Shown one piece after another: positions 10,037-21,697 of a stretch of DNA of 64,000 bases. The notes under the pieces are model-generated. The model did not search any database. It had not been told where the DNA came from and saw nothing but the letters and a program-made list of their open reading frames with translations. Position 1 is the stretch's first letter; each line of letters opens with the position of its first letter. Both the position numbers and the translations under genes were made by a program. Source of the stretch: Tretioscincus oriximinensis (taxonomy: Eukaryota; Chordata; Lepidosauria; Squamata; Gymnophthalmidae); assembly GCA_022410635.1 (NCBI GenBank), contig JAJVDF010000499.1:677962-741961 (forward strand), read 5' to 3'.

Positions 10037-11054
10037 TCCGCAGATCCCAGTTGGACTGCGCAGCAGACTGGCACCAGCAGCAGCCTTGTGGGAGTTGCCA
10101 CTGCATGAATCCCGTCCCAGGTGTTTAGCAGCCTGCTTTAGGAGTCTTACATACAAGGCCCTGCATTCACCTGCCCATGTTGCAGAATGTGTGTGGCCAC
10201 TCACTATGGCTGTTTTGTGTACTGCAGCTGTCATGAGAGAAATAGGGGGCGCTAGACACAATGCAGGAACGTGGCAGATGTGTGATGATGGACCAGAATA
10301 CAATGAGGACTTTCAAATGCACAGTTTGCAGAAGTTTTGTTTTGCAGTTCAACTGAACCCCACATTTCAAATGACTCCTGGAACACTCCACCCCATTTAT
10401 CTAAAACTCCCCATACCTAGTAGCAAGCTGATAATATTCCATCTTTCTAGACCAATACTGGGCCAGAGCCCCTACATACATTTTTCACATAGAAACAATT
10501 GGCTGCTTCTATTAATTCAATATAATAACAATATTTGAAATAGCTTCTGATAATAATCTCACAAGATAATTAGGTGCTAGTCTATTCTTTAGATCCAAGT
10601 TACTATAGGAGATTGGGAGAAGATCAGATAACTAAAAGTCAGTGAGTTTAAGTCAAGCATGTCTACTAGTATTGTGAGAATTGTTGCTTCAGTCTGTATA
10701 GACTTTTAAATTAGATTTATGTACTAAACAGTCTGTGCTGGGCAATTGACTCATGTATATGGTACAGTCTTTGAAGATGGTGAATGCAGGTGGGGTACTG
10801 AAGGACTTTTTGACTATAAGGAGGGATTAGAAATGCTCATNCGTGAGCAGAGTTTCTTTACTCAGCAGGGCATTCATGAAGTGTATTCAGCCTGCGACTG
10901 CATTCCTCCATTGAGTTTATATACAGCAAACATTTGCTCTTACAGCACCTGAAAACAAGTAGAAAACCTGTAACATATTTTTTCTTCAGTGAAGTCAGCA
11001 GAGCTGTATAGTTATTCCACAACATTGGAAGAATTCTGCCATAAGGGTGGGTGG

Positions 11055-11366
11055 GAAGAAGAAGAGGAGGAACTGGGTTCTTATACCCCGCTTTTTCTCA
11101 CCTTTCAAAGGGACTCAAAGNGGCTTACAAGGGTATTTTGCCCAAAGGCTCACATTCTATCTTCCCCACCAGACTCTGGTGGTTCCCATGTATCTACTTG
11201 CAGTCAGTTGCAATTTCTTGCAATTCANGCTTTTGAATAGCTGGGTTGGCTAGAGCTACAGGCTAGTGGAAGGTGCTCAACCCTTCCCCACGTCCCACAC
11301 AGGGCTTCAAAACCCCATCTCCCAGACGAGAGACGGATTCCTAAGCGACTGAGCTATCCGTGCCTG
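11055..11366 (-). mobile_element. tRNA-head SINE (CTT-tail family), full length
   Basis: About 312 bp on the minus strand, from the GAAGAAGAAGAGG tail through the ACTGGGTTCTTATACCCCG junction to the tRNA-like head, whose reverse reads CAGGCACGGATAGCTCAG. Good agreement with the copies at 19286 and 59124. Confidence 0.85.
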
Positions 11367-11984
11367 CTTGGATCCCTTAATTAAGGATCCCTTAATTTGT
11401 GTTAAAANCAGAAACATTGCTGTTATTGGCACCCTGCAGGTTAAGAGTGAGCTTAATAGACAAGGTACAGTTCACTCAGAGATGCCACTATTCGCTTTGT
11501 GACATATGGCATTTAGTTCAGTCAGTTTGGATGTATTGGAGATTTTTCACGTGCTCCCTTTCTGGTCTTGGGCACACATTGCCAGGGTTGCCAGAGTAAC
11601 ACTTTATTCTGAGTTGCATCCCAGTGTACATGATGACAAACCTGCCATAGTCTACACTGGTGTGCAGATGGTAGACGTTTCTTTCCCGAGAAACAGTCCA
11701 GAATGAGCTCAGTAAAAAACAGACCTAGGAGTGGTTTTTTGACATACAAAAAGCTAAGCAAAGCATGTAGTGTGTGGCCTGTCTAATCTTGCAACTCTGT
11801 TTAACATCCAAACCAGTGATGCGATTTTATGTTCCTGGTTTACAGGCCTGGCACAGAACATCCTGTCAGTTCAGATGTACAATTTGCCCTAAACNAAAAG
11901 TATTTTGTGCAAACTTGAGAAGAAATCTCAAGTCTTGACACATATTTCTTATCAAGCTGTGGAGCAATGTCTCTACTGAGTCAA

Positions 11985-12194
11985 TTTCAGAGAAATAGCC
12001 ATGTTAGTCTAGTAGAAAGTCCAGCAAAGGAGCTAGCAGCACTTTGCGACTAACTTGAGAAAAGTGGGTGGCAGAAGCTTTCCTAGACAGGTCTACAGCA
12101 TCTGAAGAAGTCGACGTGTCCACGAAAGCTTCTGCCACTCACTTTTCTCAAGTTAGTCTCAAAGTGCTGCTAGCTCCTTTGCTGGACTTTCTAC
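11985..12194. repeat. Palindromic element, GCTAGCAGCACTTT family, copy 1
   Basis: Inverted arms 12012-12096 and about 12110-12194 share GTAGAAAGTCCAGCAAAGGA, GCTAGCAGCACTTTG and AACTTGAGAAAAGTG. The outer left piece (TTCAGAGAAATAGCCATG) matches the outer right pieces of the copies at 39024 and 41850, so the three belong to one family. Confidence 0.8.
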
Positions 12195-12941
12195 TGAGTC
12201 AGTTAGGGTAGTTTTTCCCCTCCTTTGTAATAGTCTTAGTTATTTAGCTGCACTTGCTAGATTGGCCCACAAGTATGAAGTTCTTGGAAAAACTTGGTGG
12301 CTTTTAACTTCATATCATGCCATATTCAGTCTGTCACTCCGTGTTGTCTGAAACTAGATAGTTTAGAAGGAATGGGTTTTATTTTTCAGTTCAAGGAACC
12401 AAATTCCACTATTTCAGAGCTTTCTATTTTTAAGAATTTTAAAACATACATCCACTTGTCCCATTTTCCTCCATGTCATGTTATACCAATATGTCTTTTT
12501 ACACATGGCTGGTATGCATGCTTCTTTGAGTGTATAACTTGAAGTTATGTCTGCGCTTGGCTTTGTTTTTAAAACGAGGAGTGGCATTTTCAAATCCTAA
12601 GAACAACCATTTTGTTCTGTTGGCTTTTCAGTTACATAGTTTTGAAAATGTGTCTCTTTTCTTTGGCCTTGTGTTTGTGCGTTCCCAGTCGATACATTCA
12701 CGTTTTTCAGAGTTCAGTGCATATCAACTGATCTTTTTTCTCCTTTTTNAAAAAAAATGTGCAACTGTCTTACTGAAATAGGCCCTAGAAAATTGTGTGC
12801 ACTACATCAGTTTCAGATGTTAATTTTGGAAGGCTAAATTGATGTAGCTAGATATTAAAACCTTTTGAAGAATCAGGTTAGCAAGTGCCTTTCCATTTGA
12901 AATGACAATTACATTGTCATTTTCATTGTAAATACTTTTAG

Positions 12942-13115
12942 GTTCTATATTGGCTGTGATCTTTGTACTAACTGGTATCATGGAGAATGTGTTGGCATCA
13001 CAGAAAAGGAGGCTAAGAAAATGGATGTGTACATCTGTAATGAGTGTAAACGGGCACAAGAGGGCAACAGTGAGGAATTATACTGTATCTGCAGAACACC
13101 TTATGATGAGTCACA
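12942..13115 (+). CDS. BPTF: BPTF exon f, extra PHD finger (cassette-compatible)
   Basis: 174 nt (58 codons), entered and left in phase 2, acceptor AATACTTTTAG and donor GTGAGTTC. It completes a first PHD finger (FYIGCDLCTNWYHGECVG, then VYICNECKR) and starts a second with YCICRTPYDES. Zinc ligands are present in the C4HC3 order, as are the aromatic cage residues (Tyr in TPYDES, Tyr of FYIGC, Trp of NWYH). Because length and phase are neutral, skipping this exon would fuse the first half of finger one to the second half of finger two without a frameshift. Confidence 0.95.
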
Positions 13116-14172
13116 GTGAGTTCTGACAAGAACCTCTTATTTAATATTTAGGTAGCAAATTGCTCTGAGCTTGGAAATGTGTTTATTGAACAACAGTTGA
13201 AAAAGAAATGTTCCACAAATGTTGTACCTAGTAATGTGACTTTAAAAAAAATCTCTCTCAAATCACTATTTACATGTGACATACAAGGAAAAGAAAGGTT
13301 TTAATCTCGTCAGAAAGGACTAATTTATATTGATTTGTTAAGGCAGGTTTTTCACANAATATAGTAGCTGGTAGGAGTTCTTATGTTATTGCAAGTAATA
13401 TATTTCATTTACAAACTCAGTGATTTTAATATCTGGGTGGTATTAATAATGTTAACAATGTGCATTTCATAGTGTATTTCTGGGCNCTGAGTTCTACAAT
13501 TATAATAGTAGTTGTAACAAGAAAACATTGATAAAACATAGAAGTAGCTTACAACAATAGTTTTGAATCCAAAAAGCACCAAGTTTGGTTCTGGTTTCAC
13601 TTCCTTTTCANTCAGTATTGCATTTGCCAGTTGCTGTGGTCTGTAGATATTTTTTGCTTGAGATTAATCGTTCGTCCTAGTTATTATTACCATGTTCTTC
13701 AGAGTTTCAGGACCTTTGTGATGTTACCTGTCACCTTGACAACAGGCAGGATCAAGCGAATGGATTCTTCTGTGACCAGATTGGCAGTAGTTGCAGAAGC
13801 CACTGTCCCCTCCCCTGGTTCTGCACCTTAACTGCTACTCAGTGTAGTAGCATTTCCTATTTTTTCCATTTTGGTTCCTATGCAAGCATCCATTCACCTG
13901 AACCAGCCTGCTTTGAAGGATATTAGTTGGGCAATAGGGTTTTTTTGTATAGATAATCCAGGTAAAGTTGGAAAATGTATTACCCTGGTTGCTGTATGTT
14001 TTAATGTCAGTTAATTATTTTAAAGCATGTAGTATAATTCAAATGTATGTAGCTAAGCAGTCATATTTAGATTGGGGAAGGACAACGGTCATTCAGCTCA
14101 ACCGTTGGAAGATTTTTCAGGCAGAATTTAAAATATCCAAACAATTCAACAGTTTCTTTTGGGATTTTACAG
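13116..14172 (+). other. BPTF: BPTF intron, nothing recognised
   Basis: 1.06 kb of intron, AT-rich except 13730-13830. No repeat family from the rest of the window was recognised. Confidence 0.55.
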
Positions 14173-14365
14173 ATTTTACATTGGCTGTGACCGATGTCAG
14201 AATTGGTATCACGGACGCTGCGTTGGTATTTTGCAAAGCGAGGCAGATCTCATTGATGAGTATGTCTGTCCGCAGTGCCAGTCAACTGAAGATGCCATGA
14301 CAGTACTCAGTCCTTTGACTGACAAGGATTACGAGGGACTGAAAAGGGTGTTGCGTTCCTTACAG
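14173..14365 (+). CDS. BPTF: BPTF exon g, second half of PHD finger and linker
   Basis: 193 nt, phase 2 to phase 0, acceptor GGGATTTTACAG and donor GTAAGGAC. It encodes [18 protein letters not shown], then [12 protein letters not shown], which closes the PHD finger, and the helical linker ([20 protein letters not shown]) joining it to the bromodomain. In crystal structures of BPTF this linker holds finger and bromodomain in a fixed relation for combined reading of H3K4me3 and acetylated histone (family knowledge). Confidence 0.96.
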
Positions 14366-14780
14366 GTAAGGACAAGGCTTAACCTACAGGCAAATGTTTT
14401 CTTGCAGTTGTCATTTTTCAATGTTTTATGTTTGGTTCACTCGGGATAACATCTCATTAGCTTGTTAGGGTGAAGACCACCCCTGAATGAAATCTTTGGG
14501 AGTTTTTCTCTTTACTTTTTGAAAGAAGAAAATAAAGCTTATAAAAGTAAACGTATGAATGTGCTATAGNTTCAACATTATTCAGTCCAGTAGTGTAAAG
14601 ATATTAATTACAACTCCCTAATAATAATCCAAATTCTGAAGGGGTCCAGAATTCATGTTTTGTAACTTAGGGTAACCATTTGCCTTATTGACCTAATTAT
14701 CCTTACTTGGGTGCATGGAGCCCCTTGTGTCCAAGTGAATAAATTGTTTTTTGACGTTAATAACTTCCTCTTCCTGACAG

Positions 14781-14865
14781 GCTCACAAGATGGCATGGCC
14801 CTTCCTAGAACCAGTTGATCCTAATGATGCTCCAGATTATTATGGTGTTATCAAAGAACCTATGG
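14781..14865 (+). CDS. BPTF: BPTF exon h, bromodomain helix Z / ZA loop
   Basis: 85 nt, phase 0 to phase 1, acceptor CTTCCTGACAG and donor GTAAGTGT. It encodes [20 protein letters not shown] followed by YGVIKEPM. The WPF shelf and the ZA-loop Tyr-Tyr are present, which are residues of the acetyl-lysine pocket. Confidence 0.96.
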
Positions 14866-15561
14866 GTAAGTGTGTTACTAAGGTCTTGATTGCAGAAATC
14901 AATTAACTGTATAGTCTTAGACACAGAGCTGTACTGCAGGTGTTCAGAGGCNTGGACTGAGCAACTGCTGGTCATGAAATAAGTGCTTTTTCTCAAGCCA
15001 CTCATGTCAGTATGTATTTTTTTTGGCCAGTAGTTGCCAATCCACAGCTACAAACACCTGCATTTAAAGCTACAATCCATCACTGCAGTCATCATATGCC
15101 CTTTTTCTTCAGCTGTTCTGTCAAAAGAATCCTTTTAAACATCCTTTCTAAAAATTTGGTTTGTCATAGGTTTTGGAATCCCATTAAACCTCCAGAATTA
15201 CCACTATAACACATTTCTGAGCCCTCTGTAGAATATTCTTTTTACATTCTCCAAGGTGTTCTGTAATACTGTACTTAGTAAAAACAAATAATAAAACTAT
15301 AAATCTTGAGAGTTGAGGGGCAAATACTGAAGGGTACTTATAGCTGCAAACTAAAAAATTACAGTAATCCAAAATAGAGGCAAAATTTAAGTATCTGAAA
15401 CATTTGCCTAAATGTAATGTTAGGGAGAAGAGTAGAAGAAAGGCATTATAAAGTGTTAATCTGCAACTTTTCTCTTTATTTAAATTTATTTATTTACATT
15501 TTTATACCCCCCCTATACCCAAAGGTCTCATTACAGCAACATATTAAATCATATTATTATT

Positions 15562-16480
15562 ATTAAGATTTTATTGATTAGTCCTTTGACCATATCAAAA
15601 AGTTATCAAAAGTATAAAACAAATTAGATTAAAATGGAATAAAATACAATTAAAAATCTTAATTGTAACATCAATTAAAACAGTGTATGATCAGCCAAGT
15701 CGATAATCAAGAAAGTATAGACTTCAAAATTTAGAAACTTGTTCCCAAAACATTGATCGAATTCTGGAAGCCCTAATGATGTATAGGCCAGTCTCTTTAT
15801 TTAGTGAGCAATGGTCATATAAGAGGTGAGCTAAAAAATGTTGCCTAAGTTCCAAGTATGTTGGACATTCCAGTAAAAAGTGTGCAATATCCTCCACAGG
15901 CGAATCACTCCATATGCAATGTCTAACAGCTCTTGGCTCTTTATGGAATCTGCCAAATTTTAGTGCAGTGTCCAATTGATCAAATCTGGCCAATGTAAAC
16001 TGTATTCACAATGCCCTGGAAATCGGAATTGTAAGGTACTTTTATATGACATCTATATTCAGCCAAAAACATGGTAGCTTTAGATTGAATTATGGCAGCA
16101 AGATCATTCTGTGAGGCTATGTCCAGGAAGCCTTGTTTAAGTACCAATTTGGCCTTTACCCCTAAGTTGTTTAAGAAGTGTAATGGAAGGCCTATGTTAG
16201 CTTTTTAATTCATCAACTTAGCAAGCCAAGATATCTTAAGCAAGTTTTTAGATTGATCTTCTAGGCAGAGTCTTGGGAGTCTTTGCTGGTTCATGTGATT
16301 GAGCTTAACCCAATAGTTAAATTGTCTACTTAAGATTTGGCATTCTAATGCTGACATTCCTAATTCTGCCCTAACTACTGCTGATAAAGTGGAGCTCGAA
16401 ACTCCTAGAAATGCACGGAGGTATTTCAGGCTTCAAGTGCCTGCAAATTAGAGAAGCCCCTTATTTCTGCTCCATAAAGG
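15562..16480 (-). mobile_element. LINE 3' end (C-terminal RT region), unidentified clade
   Basis: On the minus strand, 15724-15993 encodes FGRFHKEPRAVRHCIWSD and EDIAHFLLECPTYLELR, a Cys...His-x4-Cys arrangement like the C-terminal zinc knuckle of several non-LTR retrotransposons. Its 3' end (reverse of GATTTTATTGATTAGTCC) recurs at 54855. It seems to have inserted into an older repeat, since ACATATTAAA motifs continue on both sides. Confidence 0.6.
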
Positions 16481-16702
16481 AGAATAGGTATTATTTTGGT
16501 GCAAAAAAACCTCTAGAAATGGGTATTAAAACATATTAACATATTAAGAAACATCAGCATCTAAAAGTAGCGAAGATCGGTTTTCTCAGCCTATTTTTCA
16601 GGATATATTTTACTTTCAGAATATATTTTATTTCAAGTCTTTGCAAATTTCCAAATGTAGCACTTTATTGTACTTATATCTTTATATAAAAAATCCCTTC
16701 CA

Positions 16703-16795
16703 TATATAATCATAGAGTTGGAAGGGACCTCCAGGGTCATCGGGTCCAACCTACTGCTCAATGCAGGATTCATTAAACCATCCCAGACAGTTTTA
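16703..16795 (-). mobile_element. CR1 LINE 3' fragment
   Basis: ATCATAGAGTTGGAAGGGAC and CCAGGGTCATCGGGTCCAAC are the reverse complement of the CR1 3' end; the same words occur at 51448 and 52728. Only about 90 bp remain. Confidence 0.75.
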
Positions 16796-18926
16796 GTAAT
16801 ATCTAAAGTTGTACTTTAGATTTTTGAACTAGTAGGGTAAGTTGTTTGCAGTTTACTTGTATAATTTCTTTTATATCTTGTTACTTTGAACTTTTGAAAA
16901 CACTTAAAAGGACATTTAAAAAATAATAAAAACAACATCCTTATCAGGTTATTTATCCCATATAGTTGTACATGATCTGACAGCTTTTAGAATAAAGTTA
17001 GCCACACGGCTTGTGATAAGTTTGTCAATCCCACTTTGTCAGTCCCACTTTGCAGTCTGTTAACTTTGCCACTATTATTTACAGTTCAATAATTTACTAA
17101 TCGTGAGGTAAGGTAAGCACTCTGTAATGTTGCTGTATAATCTAAGAGGAAATGGGTGGGTTCCATATATACAGAGTCTGTTTCAATGAGAATGTTCTTG
17201 AATTTATCCCTTCGCATCATTATATTGAGTTGTACGTTTTGTTTCTTGTAAAACTTCGGCAATACCCTACCTTCCCTATTGCATCTAGGAGTTTTACTTG
17301 GTTTTCTCAGGCCCACAATGTTGTGCTGTACTAAAATTTAAGAACCTGAGTCCTAGATAGATTTGTACTTTGCTCATATGACCATACACAAACAAAGTGG
17401 CAAATAAAAATGCAAAAGCCTTTCACTAATCAGTCCAAGCATGTTTCAGTAATTACTAAGAAGAATAAACCTCTTTATTTTCATTTGATAAAGTCTACGT
17501 AAACTTATAAGCACAAATGATAATTAATCAGTAGTGTAACAGCTGAACATAGAGGCATTGACTGAGTTTGGAGTATAATTGTGGGACTTGCGTACTTAAG
17601 CCCAGATTTTTGTTTAACGTAATTCCTGAATTCTATTTGTGACATTATGTCCTTCCTTTCCCTAGTTGGTTAAGCTGATCCCCAGGTCACCTAGTGAGTA
17701 TGATTTAAACCCAGAAATCCCTATGTTCTAGGCTGACCCCATAGAGCATAGGGTGCATAGAAGTCAGTTGAGATCAACGTAGCTGGAAAAAAATATTCAC
17801 CATCTTCTGAAAGTGGAATTTCAAGGTTGACATTGAAATCCTAATTGCTCATGCTAATTTTTTTGGGAACAATGTCTCTGAGTCAAATTTGGCTTTTCTG
17901 TGTCCTGTGGGCCACTTCCCTCCTGAGGTAGGAGAAAAAGAATCTAAAGGATTTAAAGTTGATTCAGTTTATCATTTGAATCAATCCATGAGAGCAATTG
18001 AGATGTGGAATGTTGGAATTTGAGACGGTATAAAAATAAGAGGACAAAGACAATGGCCCACTCAAGCATTTTCACAGCAGCTGAGCTTAGACAGTGGGGA
18101 ACTTTCCCTTATACGGGAGACGCACTCCATCATATCAGAAAGAAGGAATGAAAAGTGAGCCATATTTTCCTTTCTTCAGACTGTTTTCTGCCCCATGGCA
18201 TTTAGCAGTGAAATGCTAACATCTGAAATTGGTAGCTGACCCACAATTCTGTAGTCTCACTTTATAAGAGCAAAGCAAGTGAAGAAGGGTGGGGAAGAGA
18301 GGGAGTTAGATCTCTTTTCCACACTGGGGTTCCTTCCAGGCAGATGAAGCTTTACAAAGTGTGGAGAGAATTCACTACGAATCTTTTTAAAATTGTCCGT
18401 ATTTTCATGTTTTTCTGTTGTCTCCATTAAACTATTCTTCCTTCTCAGCCATTAGAAAACTGGGTCTTTTATCACAGGGCGTTCTTTGTGTGGTTGTATG
18501 TGCATTTTAGTAACAACTAATTGCAGTATTCAAACAAGGTTATTAATTGTAATAAAATACAATTGATAAAAGCATGTGATAGAGCGCTAATTGCTCTGAG
18601 TAATAAAAAATACAAGTTGAGAATTAAGGGTTTAAAAAGTATGTTATCTCTGAGTAAGAATGTTAGTCTTCCGTAAAGCTTTTTTAATTGCTTTCAGCAA
18701 CTGAGTTTTCAAATCTCTGGACACTTGTGACTAAGGGTAACATAACCTCACTCGATACATCCAGGATCTGAACATATTTTGTAAATATCTCTTCACTTAG
18801 TCATCCTGTTGGTCTTGTCAAATAGGCTAAATAATACATCCTTTAGCTTCCAATATTGTTTCAGGGAATAAAGTAGTTTTTGTGGGTTATTAGCATCTTA
18901 ATTTTTAATATTTGCTTTCATTAAAG

Positions 18927-19113
18927 ACCTTTCAACCATGGAGGAAAGAATATTGAAACGTTACTATAAAAAAGTGACTGAGTTTGTGGCTGACATGACC
19001 AAAATATTTGATAATTGTCGTTACTACAATCCAAGTGACTCTCCTTTCTACCAATGTGCAGAAGTTCTTGAAGCATTTTTTGTACAGAAACTAAAAGGGT
19101 TCAAAGCAAGCAG
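18927..19113 (+). CDS. BPTF: BPTF exon i, bromodomain core
   Basis: 187 nt, phase 1 to phase 2, acceptor TGCTTTCATTAAAG and donor GTAAGCAG. It encodes [20 protein letters not shown], then [20 protein letters not shown] and [12 protein letters not shown]. The Asn of RYYNPSDS is the conserved acetyl-lysine-binding Asn. Relative to my memory of mammals there are a few substitutions at the start of helix B (ILKRYYKKV) and none in the pocket. Confidence 0.96.
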
Positions 19114-19285
19114 GTAAGCAGATACATATATTAAGTATTGTATGGGTTGTTTTTTTTACAATAACTCAGTTCTTCCCTATACAGTTTACTATTGAGTCAA
19201 ATTGATTTATAGTAAATACCTGTGTATGTGCAATAAGAAATGGAAAGCTTGCATAAGAAAGTATAAAATGCATAGCACTGAAAAA

Positions 19286-19593
19286 GAGGAAGAAGAAGAA
19301 CTGGGTTCATATACCCCACTTTTCTCACCTTTCAAAGAGACTCAAAGCGGCTTACAAGAGTATTTTTGCCCAAAGGCTCACATTCTATCTTCCCCACCAG
19401 GCTCTGGTGGTTCCCATGTATCTACTTGCAGTCAGTTGCAATTTCTTGCAATTCTTGCTTTCAAATAGCTGGGTTGGCTAGAGCTACAGGCTAGTGGAAG
19501 GTGCTCATCCCTCCCCACGTCCGACACAGGGCTTCGAAACCCCATCTCCCNGCTGAGAGACGGATTCCTTAGCAACTGAGCTATCCGTGCCTG
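19286..19593 (-). mobile_element. tRNA-head SINE (CTT-tail family), full length
   Basis: Minus-strand copy of about 308 bp with the GAGGAAGAAGAAGAACTGGG tail junction and an intact head at the right end (reverse CAGGCACGGATAGCTCAG). One N in the head. Confidence 0.85.
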
Positions 19594-20054
19594 TAATTAA
19601 TTAAATCATCAACACCTTCTCCTTAATCTACTTGAACATACTGTGGAGCTACAACTGACTACTTTAAATTTCAGCAGTCACTTTATTTGAATTTTCCTTA
19701 ATGGGAAATTATTGATGGAATCACCAAGAAATAAAACATAGAAATCAGGAGTCACCATCTGTCTGTCTCAGCTTTTCTCCAGGAAAATTCTTAGATTTCT
19801 AACATGTGAACTCTGTCGCCTTTCTTACTGCAATTTTAACTTTTTGTCATTGTACCATATCTAATTCATGTCAGATCAACCAAATCACACATGCTACACA
19901 CACGTTTGAAACAAACTTTAAATGGCTTAATGAAATATGTGACAGTCATTTGAAGTGAACAATGGAGAAGACCAAAGAGGACCAGAAGGGCAAAGGTCTA
20001 CAGGTTACAAGTGGACACCAAAAAATTGTCATGGGGACACAATCCTGATTTTGA

Positions 20055-20084
<30 letters not shown>
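20055..20084 (+). repeat. (GT)n microsatellite
   Basis: About 14-15 consecutive GT units after TTTTGA, followed by AGAGTTTT. Confidence 0.9.
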
Positions 20085-20086
<2 letters not shown>

Positions 20087-20268
20087 TTTTTAAAAAGTCC
20101 TTATTTGTTCCTGTAAAGCAGGCGAGAAATCAACCACCTCCCCAAAACTAATAAAAATGTAGAGCAGCTGCTAAACATGATGCCACTTGCCAGGGCCTTT
20201 TTTGGGGGGCCACCCCTTACATGCCAGTTTAAGATGCAGAAGCTCAAACACGGCTATTTCTCTGAAAT

Positions 20269-20357
20269 AAGAACATAAGAGCCATTCTGGATCGGGCCAG
20301 AACCCATCTAGTCCAGAGTTCTGTGTCACATAGAGGCCCATGAGATGCACCTGGGCA
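20269..20357 (-). mobile_element. L3/CR1-type LINE tail, minus copy of an inverted pair
   Basis: Starts AATAAGAACATAAGAGCCAT and runs to GCACCTGGGCAGT, the reverse complement of the LINE tail at 20450-20556. The two copies face each other about 20-100 bp apart. Confidence 0.75.
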
Positions 20358-20376
20358 GTCGCCATTTGATCAACGG

Positions 20377-20556
20377 GATGGAGGAACAGGCAGGACTCCT
20401 GAAATACCATTTGAGGGAGTCATGAACAGGAGCATATTTTGCTTTCCTCTGTTCGGACTGCCCAGGTGCATCTGGTGGGCCTCTGTGTGGCACAGAATGC
20501 TGGACTTGACAGGCTGTGGCCTGATCCAGTATGGCTCTTCTTATGTTCTTATGATC
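20377..20556 (+). mobile_element. L3/CR1-type LINE tail, plus copy of an inverted pair
   Basis: GGAACAGGCAGGACTCCTGA through CCCAGGTGCATCTGGTGGGC to CTCTTCTTATGTTCTTATGA, the usual 3' end of this LINE. Together with 20269-20357 it can fold into a hairpin of about 90 bp in the BPTF pre-mRNA. Confidence 0.78.
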
Positions 20557-21023
20557 ATGATAGCTGAGATTCGTGGAGAGCAGTTTGATGATAGCCGTCT
20601 ACTTCACTTTTGCATGATCCTCTGCAGCAGCCCATGTTAAGACAAAGCCACAAAATTCCCGCTGAAAGAGAACGTTGCTTTCAAGGAAGGCAGAAGAGAA
20701 AGCAGGCTGCACCTGGGGATGCTTTTGACAAGATCATCTTGGTGCTCCTGTTCTTCATCTTCATGAATAAGTTTGATGCTAACTATTNATTCTATTGTAA
20801 AAGGGTGGTTTTTTGCTTCTCAGGTTAATAGTCTGCCTTGGATCATTGAATAATTCTTTCCATTTTTGGCTTATATTTTGCATCCAGGATTCCAGAAAGA
20901 TATTTAAATTCAGGACTTCACTGGTTGATAACTTTCGTTGTCTTTTTCAGTTTGTTGATTGAATCTTTTTGCAATGCCCTGTTGCAGGTGCCGAATCTTA
21001 ATGAAAGTCATCTCACACCTCCC

Positions 21024-21374
21024 TGACCAGATTTTCTGAGGCCCAAACTGGGGCAATTAATATTCATGATCATTTGCATAACCATGAATATGCAAATCAC
21101 CCACCAATATGCACACCCACCCACTCCGAAATCCCTGGAGCGCACAAAGAAATTGCAAAACGTGCAAGAAATTTGCGATTTTTTTTAAATGTGGGGAGGG
21201 TATACTCAGAACTGTCCCCAGTTGCCAGAGCCCTCTGGTGGTGATGCAGTGAGGTTTTTTTTAATTTCCTCAGCAAAAAATGGGGAAATCACCCCCCTTT
21301 GGGAAGGGTTAGAGGTAGGTGGGTAGATACCCCCAAACCAGGGTATCCCCCCAAAAGGGTCATCTGGTCAGCCT
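21024..21374. repeat. Element with CTGACCAGAT termini, copy A
   Basis: Right end AAAAGGGTCATCTGGTCAGC matches the right ends at 35452, 41668 and 48264. The left end CCTGACCAGATTTTCTGAGG matches only over the first ten or so bases, so this copy is diverged or composite. Confidence 0.5.
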
Positions 21375-21660
21375 ACTGTAGCAAGGCCTTCTCTTAATCC
21401 CCTGTTAAAAGCATCCTCTTCACTCAGACATTCCATGTGTGGACAGCGATCTGTTCTCACCCACTGGAAGCTGTAAATAGTATATTGATCAGTTTTTAAT
21501 CCTTGCTTTTAAAACGCGTGTGTCAATAGCCTTCATTTGNTCAATACAAAACTATATAAATATTGAAAGTAAGTACTAGGAAATGTAGTATAACAGAGTT
21601 GAAAGATTGTTATCTATTTAAAGCCGCTAAATTCATTTTTCTCTTTCTGCACTTTTCTAG

Positions 21661-21697
21661 GTCTCATAACAACAAACTGCAGTCTACAGCTTCTTAA
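21661..21697 (+). CDS. BPTF: BPTF last coding exon and stop
   Basis: 37 coding nt completing a split Arg codon, then SHNNKLQSTAS and TAA at 21695-21697. This short tail is the C terminus of vertebrate BPTF as I remember it. The acceptor ACTTTTCTAG lies directly upstream. Confidence 0.95.

Larger units (their letters stand above)
6298..12941 (+). other. BPTF: BPTF intron of 6.6 kb, repeat-rich
   Basis: GT-AG intron separating the two halves of a PHD finger. It contains three or four SINE copies, a LINE-in-SINE nested insertion and two palindromic elements (listed separately). Between 10040-10985 and 12200-12930 I see no feature; 10050-10330 is moderately GC-rich and of unknown origin. Confidence 0.7.
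14866..18926 (+). other. BPTF: BPTF intron of 4.1 kb
   Basis: Contains an old repeat with a LINE 3' end nested in it (15483-16600) and a short CR1 fragment (16703-16795). From 16800 to 18926 I see no further feature. Confidence 0.6.
19114..21660 (+). other. BPTF: Last BPTF intron, 2.5 kb
   Basis: Holds a SINE, a GT microsatellite, a pair of opposed LINE tails and a palindromic-family element (listed separately). The acceptor is TTTCTGCACTTTTCTAG. Confidence 0.7.

Noticed and set aside
10086..10538. 150-codon plus-strand ORF in a BPTF intron
   Set aside because: No domain, no splice-site support and codon use like intron sequence.
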